In this document: positions 56,981 through 64,000 of the stretch, piece after piece
How positions within the stretch are numbered: the stretch's first letter is position 1
How the letters are laid out: each line of letters begins with the position of its first letter
Assembly (NCBI GenBank): GCA_002300355.1
Contig: NSGV01000002.1
Span: 372,001-436,000, forward strand
DNA from: Streptomyces sp. TLI_235
GTDB lineage: Bacteria > Actinomycetota > Actinomycetes > Streptomycetales > Streptomycetaceae
DNA length: 64,000 nucleotides
Direction of reading: 5' to 3'
The notes under the pieces: generated by a model
What the model saw: the letters and a program-made list of their open reading frames with translations, nothing else
What the model was told of the DNA's origin: nothing
The model's database searches: none
Program-made: the position numbers and the translations under genes

Positions 56981-58915
56981 TCAGGCGGCGGTGGTGATCT
57001 CCCGGATGCGGCGCAGTTCGGTGACGATGTCGTTGAGGGTGAGGCAGTCGGGCGGCAGGGCGCCGAGGGAGGGGCGGTCGGCGGGTGGTTCGCCGCGCCC
57101 GTCGAGCGCGTCGGCGACGGCCTCCAGGGCGTCGGCGACCTGACGGGCCGCCGGTGCGGCCGGGCGGGCGGCGCCGTGCTCCAGCCGGACGGCGCAGGCG
57201 GTGGCGGCGTCGACGATCCGCTCGGCGCCGGTGGTGACGCGCAGCCAGTCCGGGGTGGTGCCGGCGTGCAGTTCGACGGCGGCGGTCTCGGCGGCGGCCC
57301 GTGCCTCGGCGAGCGCCCGGTAGGCGGCCCGGCGCAGTTCCGACCGGTGCCGGTCGGCGGCCTGATGCGCTGCGGGCCGCTGGGCTGCCGGGGCGTGGCC
57401 GGGGTCGGCCAGGACGTGCTGCAGGTACCGGCGGGTGTGCCGGAGGGCGTGCGCGGAGCGGTGGCCGACCCGTGCCTGGGTGTCGGCGAGCCGGGGCAGG
57501 TGGCCGACGAGCAGCACGAGCAGGCAGGCGACGGCGGTGTCGGCGAGCCGGGAGGCGGCGGCCTGCCGGTCGCCGCCGACCGAGACGAAGGTCAGCACGG
57601 TCACCGTGACCACCGCGGTCTGCAGCGCGAAGTGCCGTACGGCGAGCGGCACCAGGGCGCCGCCGAGGGCCACCGCCGCGGCCGGCCACCACGGGCCGGT
57701 GAGCAGGCCGGCGAGCGGGACGAAGGCGAGCACCCCGGCGGCGGTACCGGCGAAGCGGCTGACCACGCGGGAGAACAGCGGCCCGAAGTCGGGCTTGACC
57801 AGGAAGGCGGCGGTCGCCGGCAGCCAGTACCAGTGGCCGGTGTGCAGCAGCAGGGCGACCGCGGTGCTGACGGCCACGCAGGCGGCGACCCGCAGGCCGT
57901 ACTCGCGGCCCGCCGGGCCGGCCGGGTGCACCAGCGGGCGGCCGGGGAGGTGCGGCGGCGTGGCGGGGGCGGCCGCGCCGAAGGCGACGCCGGCCTCCAG
58001 GACGGCGCGGTCGAAGGCGCTGCGGGCCGGGGTGTCGGAGACCGGTGCGGGCAGCGCCCCGGGCGCGGCGTCCCGGCGGACGGCCTCCGCCAGGCGGCGC
58101 GGGCCGTCGGCGACCCGGGCGGGCAGCGGCTCGCCCTCCCAGAGCAGGGCGACACTGGCCTCGCAGAGCGCCGCGGCGGTGCCGAGCCGCGCGCCGAGCC
58201 GCCGGTCGGCCGCCGACCTGCGACGCAGCGGCAGCCGGATCAGCGCCCGCAGCCGCAGCGCCTCGTCGGCCCGGTCGAGCGCCGCGGTCAGGGCCCGGCG
58301 GGCGGGTTCGGCGGCCGGGGTGCCGACCGCCTCCAGCGCGTCGGCGAGCGCGTCGTACACGCCGGCGACGGCCGCCCGCTCGTCGCTCAGCCGGCCGCCG
58401 GGCCGGCGGACCGTCAGGCGGAGCAGCAGCAGCCAGCCGGCGCCGGCCAGGAAGGCCGAGGCGCCGAGCCAGGCGGGGACGGTCAGCGGCATGCCGCCGC
58501 CGACCGCGGTCAGCACCAGCAGTTGCAGGCCGGCCAGCGACCAGACCGGGCCGGCCACGCTCACCGCGCCGGAGACCAGACCGACCAGGGCCAGCACCGG
58601 CAGGGCCCAGCCGGCGGGTGCCCCTCCGGTCTGCCCGACGAGCAGGCCGAGCGCGCCCGCGAGGGCCGGGACGGCGATGTGCAGCACCCCGCCGCGCCAG
58701 GTGCCGGGGCGGTCGTTGATGCCGGCGAACATCGCGCCGAGGCCGGCCAGTACACCCGCCTGCGGCTGCCCCGCGGCGAGGCACACCGCCAGCACCGGGC
58801 CCATGCCCAGGGCGCCGCGCGCCGTCGCCGCCCAGGGCACCGGCCCGCGCTGCCAGCGCAGCGGGTGGAGCAGCCAGCCGGGTGCGGTCGGGGGGCGGAG
58901 CGGGGGGCGGCGCAC
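56981..58915 (-). CDS. FUSC-family inner-membrane protein
   Basis: A 644-residue protein with two blocks of membrane helices (about 40-160, GMGPVLAVCLAAGQPQAGVL, and about 330-470, LLLHTGHWYWLPATAAFLVK, GALVPLAVRHFALQTAVVTV). These flank cytoplasmic helical domains (RADEALRLRALIRLPLRRRS and the last 130 residues, RSELRRAAYRALAEARAAAE). The 'W...tA..v..pd.g....r...R..GT..G' string at HWYWLPATAAFLVKPDFGPL with SRFAGTAAGVLAFV marks the FUSC/aromatic-acid-exporter family (YccS, AaeB). GTG 58915 is chosen for its AGGAGGACC ribosome site. Confidence 0.85.
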   Translation of the reverse strand: MRRPPLRPPTAPGWLLHPLRWQRGPVPWAATARGALGMGPVLAVCLAAGQPQAGVLAGLGAMFAGINDRPGTWRGGVLHIAVPALAGALGLLVGQTGGAPAGWALPVLALVGLVSGAVSVAGPVWSLAGLQLLVLTAVGGGMPLTVPAWLGASAFLAGAGWLLLLRLTVRRPGGRLSDERAAVAGVYDALADALEAVGTPAAEPARRALTAALDRADEALRLRALIRLPLRRRSAADRRLGARLGTAAALCEASVALLWEGEPLPARVADGPRRLAEAVRRDAAPGALPAPVSDTPARSAFDRAVLEAGVAFGAAAPATPPHLPGRPLVHPAGPAGREYGLRVAACVAVSTAVALLLHTGHWYWLPATAAFLVKPDFGPLFSRVVSRFAGTAAGVLAFVPLAGLLTGPWWPAAAVALGGALVPLAVRHFALQTAVVTVTVLTFVSVGGDRQAAASRLADTAVACLLVLLVGHLPRLADTQARVGHRSAHALRHTRRYLQHVLADPGHAPAAQRPAAHQAADRHRSELRRAAYRALAEARAAAETAAVELHAGTTPDWLRVTTGAERIVDAATACAVRLEHGAARPAAPAARQVADALEAVADALDGRGEPPADRPSLGALPPDCLTLNDIVTELRRIREITTAA

Positions 58916-59058
58916 GGTCCTCCTCGGGGTACGGGGCGTGGCCTTGTGACGGGTGTGCCGCCAGCGTAGTGGGGCCGCTTGTCGGGGCCGCTGCGGCAGG
59001 GTTACAGCCGGGTGTCCGGGCCGTCCGAAATGCTCCCCCCACCCCGTTGAAAAAGTTC

Positions 59059-59088
59059 TTGACCGCCCATCACCGCCACCACTACATT
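59059..59088 (+). promoter_or_regulatory. Putative sigma-70-type promoter of the DUF805 gene
   Basis: TTGACC (59059-59064), 18-base spacer, TACATT (59083-59088), in a locally A/T-richer patch 40 bases upstream of the GTG start. Confidence 0.5.
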
Positions 59089-59127
59089 CCCCCCAACCCA
59101 ATCGGCACGAAAACAGGGACAACTGAC

Positions 59128-59484
59128 GTGGACTGGTACTTGGCTGTGCTCAAGAATTACGCGGGCTTCGGCGGCCGGGCACGCCGCAAGGAATACTGGA
59201 TGTTCGCACTCGTCAACATCGCGATCTACGTCGTCCTGGCGATCGTCGGCAACCTGCTCGACACCGCGCTGCTGACCGGGCTGTACGGCCTGGCGGTGCT
59301 GGTCCCCTCCCTCGCCGTGGGCGTGCGCCGCCTGCACGACACGGGCCGCTCCGGCTGGTGGCTGCTGATCGGCCTCATCCCGCTCATCGGCGGGATCGTA
59401 CTGATCGTCTTCGCCGCGACCGAGGGCCAGCCGGAGGTCAACGCCTACGGCCCGAGCCCGAAGGCGATCCCCGCCGCGGCCTGA
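59128..59484 (+). CDS. DUF805 membrane protein
   Basis: A 118-residue protein. It begins VDWYLAVLKNYAGFGGRARR, continues KEYWMFALVNIAIYVVLAIV, and has membrane helices at 27-47, 55-75 and 85-103 (WWLLIGLIPLIGGIVLIVF), with the DUF805 signature GVRRLHDTGRSGWW between helices. The function of this widespread family is not known. The GTG start lacks a strong ribosome site but fits the family N-terminus. Followed by an excellent terminator. Confidence 0.92.
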   Translation: MDWYLAVLKNYAGFGGRARRKEYWMFALVNIAIYVVLAIVGNLLDTALLTGLYGLAVLVPSLAVGVRRLHDTGRSGWWLLIGLIPLIGGIVLIVFAATEGQPEVNAYGPSPKAIPAAA

Positions 59485-59507
59485 TCCCCCCACCTGCACC
59501 GACGCAC

Positions 59508-59546
59508 GGGTCTGGGCAGCCGGAACGGCTGCCCAGACCCTTTTTT
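59508..59546 (+). terminator. Rho-independent terminator after the DUF805 gene
   Basis: A perfect 14-bp stem, GGGTCTGGGCAGCC (59508-59521) with GGCTGCCCAGACCC (59527-59540), a GGAAC loop and then TTTTTT: the clearest classical terminator in the window. Confidence 0.95.
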
Positions 59547-59761
59547 CCTTTCCGCCGCCGCGTTCAATTGCCGCTCGCCGGGTGCGGTCCCGGTGAATTT
59601 CCGATCACCGTCCGGACAATTTCCGGCGTACCCCCCGAAGCGGCCGCCGGAATTCCGCGGGCCGGCCGGCCGTGCGCGGCACCGCCCCTGACGGACCGTC
59701 GGTGCGCGGGCGGCGCGGCGGCGCCTCGGACACAGACCGGCATCGGGTATACCTGGCAGGC

Positions 59762-60040
59762 GTGATCCGTAGACGTGTGGTGGTGGCCGGGGTCGTCCAG
59801 GGCGTGTTCTTCCGCGACACCTGCCGACGGGAGGCCGCGGCGGCCGGGGTGGCCGGCTGGGTACGGAACCTGCCGGACGGGCGCGTGGAGGCCGTCTTCG
59901 AGGGCGAACCGGCGGCCGTCGAGCGGCTGGTGGCCTGGTGCGGGCGCGGCCCGAGCCGCGCGGTGGTCGAGGAGCGCCGGATCTCCGAGGAGGCCCCTGA
60001 GGGCCTGACCGGCTTCGAGGTCCGCCCGGCCACCTGGTAG
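59762..60040 (+). CDS. acyP: Acylphosphatase
   Basis: A 92-residue enzyme that hydrolyses acyl phosphates. The signature is VVVAGVVQGVFFRDTCRREA, with the catalytic Arg in FFRDT (Arg18), and GVAGWVRNLPDGRVEAVFEG with the catalytic Asn in VRNLPDG. The length is standard. GTG start at 59762 with no ribosome site; TATACC lies 8 to 13 bases upstream, so the message may be leaderless. Confidence 0.93.
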   Translation: MIRRRVVVAGVVQGVFFRDTCRREAAAAGVAGWVRNLPDGRVEAVFEGEPAAVERLVAWCGRGPSRAVVEERRISEEAPEGLTGFEVRPATW

Positions 60041-60092
60041 CGGCCGCCGGGTGCCGCCCCGGGCCGCGGCGCCGGTCGTTCCCGTGGCGGCG

Positions 60093-60902
60093 TCAGGCCG
60101 CCCGGGCGGGCGCCGGTCGCCGGCCCGCCGCGGTGGCCGCGGTGAGGGCGGCGAGCGCCTCGGGGGCGCCGGCCTGCCCGCGGATGCCCGGGAAGGCGTT
60201 GATGTCGACGATCAGCGGGCCTGCGGCGGTGTCGAGGATGTCGACGCCGTACACCTGCAGCCCGAAGACCTCGCCCGCGGTGCGGACCAGGTCGGGCCAG
60301 CCGTCCGGCAGTGCGGCGAGCGGCAGTGCCTCGCGGGCGCCGGCCGGCGCGGCCGCGAGTTCGGAGCGGCGGCGCTCGGCGAAGAGCCGGCCGTCGACCG
60401 CCCAGAGCTTGCGGTCCCAGCCGTCGTTGGGCGCCAGCGGCTGGACGACCACCGGTTCACCGGGCCAGGCGGCGGCGAGCCCCCGGGCGGCCGCGGTGTC
60501 GCGGACGGCCGCCACCAGGTCGCCCCGGCGGCTGTGCAGGCTCTTCACCACGACCGGTTCGTCCACGGCCAGTTCGGCCAGTTCGGTGAGCGCGGCCGTC
60601 CGGGTCGGCGCGAAGGGCAGTCCGGCCGCCAGGGCCAGGTCGGCCATCCGCTGCCGGTCCTGGCAGAGCGCCGTGGCGGCGACCGGGTTCAGCACCGGCA
60701 CCCCGCGCTCCTCCAGCCGGGCGGCGAGGGCGAGCGCCTGCGGGGTGCGGGCCTTCAGCAGACAGACGTCCGGCAGCCCGGGCTGCTCGGGTGCCTGCGG
60801 GTGCTGGGCGTCGACCGTGTGACCCTCGGCGCGCAGCAGCGCCGCGGTGGCGGCCAGCAGCGGATGGTCCGGGTCGGCGGTGAGCAGCCGGACGTGGCTC
60901 AC
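60093..60902 (-). CDS. ATP-grasp ligase (RimK-like), second of a coupled pair
   Basis: A 269-residue ATP-grasp protein. It has an N-terminal domain (HVRLLTADPDHPLLAATAAL), the ATP-binding lysine regions DEPVVVKSLHSRRGDLVAAV and VVVQPLAPNDGWDRKLWAVD, and the metal-ligand end VFGLQVYGVDILDTAAGPLI then VDINAFPGIRGQAGAPEAL (D...NAFPG). Such enzymes join a carboxylate to an amine with ATP, as in RimK, glutathione or peptide-tag ligases. It overlaps the upstream ATP-grasp gene by 4 bases, so the two probably act together. The substrate is unknown. Confidence 0.87.
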   Translation of the reverse strand: MSHVRLLTADPDHPLLAATAALLRAEGHTVDAQHPQAPEQPGLPDVCLLKARTPQALALAARLEERGVPVLNPVAATALCQDRQRMADLALAAGLPFAPTRTAALTELAELAVDEPVVVKSLHSRRGDLVAAVRDTAAARGLAAAWPGEPVVVQPLAPNDGWDRKLWAVDGRLFAERRRSELAAAPAGAREALPLAALPDGWPDLVRTAGEVFGLQVYGVDILDTAAGPLIVDINAFPGIRGQAGAPEALAALTAATAAGRRPAPARAA

Positions 60903-61789
60903 GCGGCGCCGCCGATCGCGGCCGGCACGGTGCGGGCGACGCCCTGCGGGGGCACCGCGGCCACCGAGGGCCAGGACGAGCCGGTGCGGGCCAGCCGGAG
61001 CACCGCGCGGGACACCCGGGCGACGGCCTGCGGCACCGCCCGGAAGCTCGGGAAGTCGTTGACGTCGACCACGACCGGCCCGTCCGGGCCGAGCAGGATG
61101 TCCACGCCGTACAGGTCGAGGCCGAAGACCTCGCCGACCTGGGCGGCGACCGCGGCGACCTCCGGGGCGAGCGCGACGGGGTGTTCGCGGTGCGGGTGGT
61201 GCGGGTGCAGCGGGGAGGTCCGCTCGGTGGCGAACAGTTCGCCGCCCGCGCAGTAGACCTTGAGGTCCACGCCGGTGTTCGGCACGTACGGCTGGGCGAT
61301 CAGCAGGCCCTCGCCGCCGAGTTCGGCGCCGAGCCGGGCGAGTCCCTCCGGCCGCTCGACGAGGTGGACGGCGCGGCCGGAGCTGCCGTCGGCCGGCTTG
61401 ACCACCAGCGGGTAGTGGGCGTCGGGTATCGCGGCGAAGTCCTCCCAGCGGGCCGCCGCCCAGGTGGTCGGGGCGGGCAGGCCGCGGTGGGCGGCGATGA
61501 CGGCGGCCTGCGCCTTGTCGCGGACGGGGCGGATCGCCCGGGCGTCGTTGACCGTGGTGAGGCCGACCGCCGCGGCGGACTCCAGGAGGCCGAGCCCGGG
61601 GCCGCCGGACACGGTCTTGAGCACCCAGGCGTCGTGGTCGCCGGCCCGCACGAGTTCGCCGAGGTCGAGCAGTGAGCTGCCCGGGCGGACCACGTCCACG
61701 CGGTGGCCCCACGCGGTCAGCTGGCGCACCACGTCGAGCGGCATGCCGTCGTTCCGGTAGTGCTCCTCGACCAGGAAGCAGAACCTCAT
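60899..61789 (-). CDS. ATP-grasp ligase (RimK-like), first of a coupled pair
   Basis: A 296-residue ATP-grasp protein. It begins MRFCFLVEEHYRNDGMPLDV and has ARAIRPVRDKAQAAVIAAHR, the ATP-lysine segment YPLVVKPADGSSGRAVHLVE, IAQPYVPNTGVDLKVYCAGG and the metal site VFGLDLYGVDILLGPDGPVV then VDVNDFPSFRAVPQAVARV (D...NDFP). It is related to its neighbour but about 27 residues longer, with a more canonical glycine loop. The ATG at 61789 follows a GGAGGGGAG stretch. Both might add residues successively to one peptide or small molecule. Confidence 0.87.
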   Translation of the reverse strand: MRFCFLVEEHYRNDGMPLDVVRQLTAWGHRVDVVRPGSSLLDLGELVRAGDHDAWVLKTVSGGPGLGLLESAAAVGLTTVNDARAIRPVRDKAQAAVIAAHRGLPAPTTWAAARWEDFAAIPDAHYPLVVKPADGSSGRAVHLVERPEGLARLGAELGGEGLLIAQPYVPNTGVDLKVYCAGGELFATERTSPLHPHHPHREHPVALAPEVAAVAAQVGEVFGLDLYGVDILLGPDGPVVVDVNDFPSFRAVPQAVARVSRAVLRLARTGSSWPSVAAVPPQGVARTVPAAIGGAA

Positions 61790-62193
61790 CCGCACAACTC
61801 CCCTCCCCCCGTCGGGCTCCGTCGGCCCGGCGCAGCGCTCCAGGATGCCACGAACCATCCGGGCAAGATCGCCCAAGTCGTCCGCGAACGGCTACAAGCG
61901 GGTCACAGCCGACGGCCGGTGCGTCTGCGGAGCATCCCCGCAGGGCCGGTCGCCTGAGGCCCGCCCGGAGCGCGCCGCGGCCCGCCCGACGGGATGTCAC
62001 CGAGCCTGCGGGGCACGGGGTCCGGGCCGTACGGGGTGCGGATGTCACCGGGGTGTACCGAAGCCGTTCCAGCAGACCACAGCCGGGTCACGGAGCGGAA
62101 CGGCGCCCCCGGGCGTCGGATGATCGCATTACCCTCTCTTGGTGAGTCCTTGTCCCGTTCCGGGTAGGGCACGGGTACCGGAAGGAGGGGGCG
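61790..62193. other. Divergent intergenic region of 404 bases
   Basis: No convincing gene. GATGTCACCG appears twice (61995 and 62042 vicinity), and a slightly A/T-richer patch at 62128-62165 probably holds the promoter of the downstream kinase, with GAAGGAGGGG as its ribosome site. No operator was identified with confidence. No small precursor-peptide gene for the ATP-grasp pair was found. Confidence 0.5.
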
Positions 62194-62859
62194 GTGCGCG
62201 AAACCGTCAGTACCGGGCCCGTCGCGGGGGCCGGGATCGAAGCTCCGACCTCGTGGGCGGTACCGGGTGTGCTGCGCCCGGCGGGCCTGCACGACCTGCG
62301 CGGCCGGCCGGTGCCCGGCGTGCTGCGCTACCCGGACGAGGACGTGGTGGTGGTCTCCGGCCTTCCCGGCAGCGGCAAGTCCACCCTGATCCGGCGCTGC
62401 TCGCGCGCCCCCGTGATCGACTCCCAGCAGTCGCGCGAGCAGTACGAGGAGCGGCTGCCGGGCCTGCCGTACGCGCTCTACCGGCCGCTCGTCCGGCTGC
62501 ACCACTACCGCGGGCTCCAGCGGTCGCTGCTGGCCGGCGGGCCGCTGGTGGTGCACGACTGCGGCACGCTGCCCTGCGTCCGCTGGTGGATCGCCCGCAC
62601 GGCGGCCGCGCAGGGGCGCCGGCTGCACCTGCTGGTCCTGGACGCGAGCCCCGAGCAGGCCGCGGAGGGCCAGCGCGAACGGGGCCGCAAGGTCTCGGCG
62701 TACGCCTTCGCCCGGCACCGCTGGGCCACCGGCCGGCTGCACCGCCGGCTCTCGGCCGCCGACGGCCCGCTCGCCGGCTGCGCCTCCACCGTGCTGCTCG
62801 ACCAGACGGGCGCGCTGCGGCTGCGCGACATCGACTTCGCCGACGCCGCCGCGGACTGA
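62194..62859 (+). CDS. P-loop kinase / AAA-type ATPase
   Basis: A 221-residue nucleotide-binding protein with Walker A VVVSGLPGSGKSTLIRRCSR (about 52-71). A short acidic stretch (APVIDSQQSREQYEERLPGL), Walker-B-like PLVVHDCGTLPCVRWWIART and a lid RERGRKVSAYAFARHRWATG follow. This is the layout of zeta-toxin/gluconate-kinase-like small P-loop kinases ('AAA family ATPase' in streptomycetes). The substrate is unknown. GTG 62194 has a near-perfect GAAGGAGGGG upstream. There is no antitoxin-like gene beside it. Confidence 0.85.
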   Translation: MRETVSTGPVAGAGIEAPTSWAVPGVLRPAGLHDLRGRPVPGVLRYPDEDVVVVSGLPGSGKSTLIRRCSRAPVIDSQQSREQYEERLPGLPYALYRPLVRLHHYRGLQRSLLAGGPLVVHDCGTLPCVRWWIARTAAAQGRRLHLLVLDASPEQAAEGQRERGRKVSAYAFARHRWATGRLHRRLSAADGPLAGCASTVLLDQTGALRLRDIDFADAAAD

Positions 62860-63024
62860 GCCCCCGGCGGGAACGTGTCCCGCACGCGTGCAACGCCGTA
62901 CGGGGGCAGCAGGATACGGCGCGGCGCGGGCGTTCACCCCTCGGACCGGGCGGGGGGCGCCCAGCGGGGTGAGGGGTCGCGCGCGTCGCGTCGCGCGCCG
63001 GTGCGTGCTGGCTACTGTGCAGCC

Positions 63025-63789
63025 ATGCCCACCCCCTCATCCCGGCGCAGGCCACGGCTGCGCCGGCTCGCCGACCGGCTCGGTGCGCAGTACCGCACCG
63101 CGTTCGAGCCGCAGTACGACGCCGTTCGCCGCAGTTGGACGCTGCGCTGGTACGACGGCCCCACCCCGGCCACGGTGCAGGCCGCCCTGCGCCGGCTCGG
63201 TCCGGACTCCGACGGCGTCCTCGTCCGACGCGACCTGACCACCCGGGCGCTCGCCCTGGCGGCGCTCCGGGAGACCCGGGCCGGCGCCATGCACCGCTGG
63301 GTCGGCAGCTGGGGCCAGCGCTACCACCTGGCCCAACTCCTCGCCGACCAGGAGCATCCGGACCGGACGGCCGGGCCCCGCGAGGCCGCGATGCTGGACC
63401 GGCTGCTGGCCGCCTCCACCGCCGGCACCGGGCCCTGGGCGGCACCCGACGAGTCACGGGCCTTCGAGCTGATCGCCCGGGACGGCATCGCCTGGCTGCT
63501 GCCGAGCGACCGGCTGGCCGGCCCCGGCGACACCGACGGTCTCGCGCTGACCCCGCTGGAGTACCTGACCTCCCGGTACTCGGCCGGGGTGCACCGCGCG
63601 GCCTGGGAGACGGCACTGACCTCCATGCCGCTGCGGGCCGCGGTCACCGCCGCCGAGGCCGACCCGGAACCCGGCGCGGACGCCGCCCGCGCGGCCCTCG
63701 CGCTGCTGCCGGCGCTGCGGGCGCAGCTCAACCGCGACCTCGACCGGGCGCAGGCCCGGCTCTCCGCGGTGCTCCAGCCACAGGTCTGA
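63025..63789 (+). CDS. Hypothetical protein
   Basis: A 254-residue soluble, helix-rich protein starting at ATG 63025. It begins with a basic segment (SSRRRPRLRRLADRLGAQYR), has SWTLRWYDGPTPATVQAALR and DSDGVLVRRDLTTRALALAA, and later WVGSWGQRYHLAQLLADQEH, ELIARDGIAWLLPSDRL, TPLEYLTSRYSAGVHRAAWE and LLPALRAQLNRDLDRAQARL. The style is common in streptomycete chromosomes, but I recognise no family. Converges on a LuxR-type gene. Confidence 0.65.
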   Translation: MPTPSSRRRPRLRRLADRLGAQYRTAFEPQYDAVRRSWTLRWYDGPTPATVQAALRRLGPDSDGVLVRRDLTTRALALAALRETRAGAMHRWVGSWGQRYHLAQLLADQEHPDRTAGPREAAMLDRLLAASTAGTGPWAAPDESRAFELIARDGIAWLLPSDRLAGPGDTDGLALTPLEYLTSRYSAGVHRAAWETALTSMPLRAAVTAAEADPEPGADAARAALALLPALRAQLNRDLDRAQARLSAVLQPQV

Positions 63790-63812
63790 GCGCGGCCGGC
63801 GGGGCGGCGCGG

Positions 63813-64000
63813 TCAGAGCCCGGCGTCACGGGCGAGCAGCGCGGCCTGCACCCGGTTGTCGCACTCCAGCTTGGCCAGGATGCGGCTGACGTAGGTCTTC
63901 ACGGTGGCCTCGCTCATGTGCAGCCGGGCGCCGGCGTCGGCGTTGGACAGGCCCTCGCCGAGCAGGTCGACCACCGCGCGCTCGCGCTCGGTGAGCACGG
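63813..64000 (-). CDS. LuxR/NarL-type response regulator, C-terminal HTH (5' end outside window)
   Basis: Only the last ~62 residues are visible: LTERERAVVDLLGEGLSNAD, AGARLHMSEATVKTYVSRIL, AKLECDNRVQAALLARDAGL. This is a full GerE/LuxR DNA-binding domain. The 'LTERE..V..l...G.sN.eia..L..s..TVK.Hv..il.Kl' form is that of NarL-type response regulators, so a receiver domain and a sensor-kinase partner are expected beyond 64,000. Confidence 0.93.
   Translation of the reverse strand, partial: VLTERERAVVDLLGEGLSNADAGARLHMSEATVKTYVSRILAKLECDNRVQAALLARDAGL

Noticed and set aside
56922..59042. Alternative minus-strand frame over the FUSC gene
   Set aside because: Arg/Ala/Pro-rich product without membrane helices; the neighbouring frame encodes a recognisable FUSC protein with a strong ribosome site.
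61790..62193. Searched for a riboswitch or precursor-peptide gene before the ATP-grasp pair
   Set aside because: No convincing stem architecture or small ORF with a ribosome site and good codon bias was seen on the minus strand.
62194..62859. P-loop kinase considered as a zeta-type toxin of a toxin-antitoxin pair
   Set aside because: No small antitoxin gene precedes or overlaps it; a 404-base non-coding region lies upstream.

Overview
The window is high-GC DNA (third codon positions almost all G or C, frequent GTG/TTG starts, ATGA/GTGA stop-start overlaps). It carries a leucine TTA codon in one gene, a SpoIIE/HATPase regulator, small DUF families typical of streptomycetes and a secreted chitinase with a DasR-like site. 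Together these point to a Streptomycetaceae chromosome (Streptomyces or Kitasatospora). No rRNA, tRNA, CRISPR array, transposase or phage gene was recognised.

Layout. 1-14.3 kb: an ECF sigma factor cut by the window edge, a methyltransferase, an APH-type kinase, an FprA-like ferredoxin-NADP reductase, an MBL hydrolase, a small secreted lectin, several unknowns, a Cys-rich LRV-repeat protein with a TTA codon, a two-domain acetyltransferase, and a PuuB/PuuR-like oxidase-regulator pair. 14.5-27.5 kb: the centrepiece, a group 1h (high-affinity, aerobic, H2-scavenging) [NiFe]-hydrogenase locus. It runs hhyS-hhyL, a NifU-like protein, three uncharacterised conserved proteins, the maturation endopeptidase and a 33-residue one-helix protein, then hypA(frameshifted)-B-F-C-D-E. 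27.6-32.0 kb: a LysR regulator divergent from sdhC-sdhA-sdhB, with a perfect LysR-type palindrome between them. 32-39 kb: a PAS/GAF/SpoIIE phosphatase, a GH18 chitinase, a lectin/beta-helix protein and an AMIN-like secreted protein. 39-43 kb: small genes and a CapA-like lipoprotein. 43.4-45.9 kb: a decayed sugar-uptake locus in which a LacI C-terminal remnant lies beside a permease fused in frame to the rear half of a GH3 beta-glucosidase. 46-52 kb: Gfo/Idh oxidoreductase, Nudix, an unknown, a frameshifted ADP-ribosylglycohydrolase, GNAT, M4 protease and a PPOX-fold protein. 52.4-64 kb: DUF2252, a P450-ferredoxin pair, MFS and FUSC transporters, DUF805, acylphosphatase, two coupled ATP-grasp ligases, a P-loop kinase, an unknown and the end of a LuxR-type regulator.

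How it fits together. The hydrogenase would oxidise trace H2 and pass electrons into the respiratory chain. The adjacent sdhCAB feeds the same quinone pool. The palindrome CCATA-N9-TATGG in front of sdhC also occurs as a 21-bp-spaced tandem in front of the ferredoxin reductase gene some 25 kb away, which suggests that one LysR-type factor controls several electron-transfer genes. Secreted chitinase, lectins and protease fit a soil saprophyte.

Cautions. Two convincing genes (hypA and the ADP-ribosylglycohydrolase), plus one doubtful small ORF, each need a single-base change in a short C or G run. This could be sequencing error or true mutation. Gene functions are read from motifs and family resemblance only; no database search was possible.
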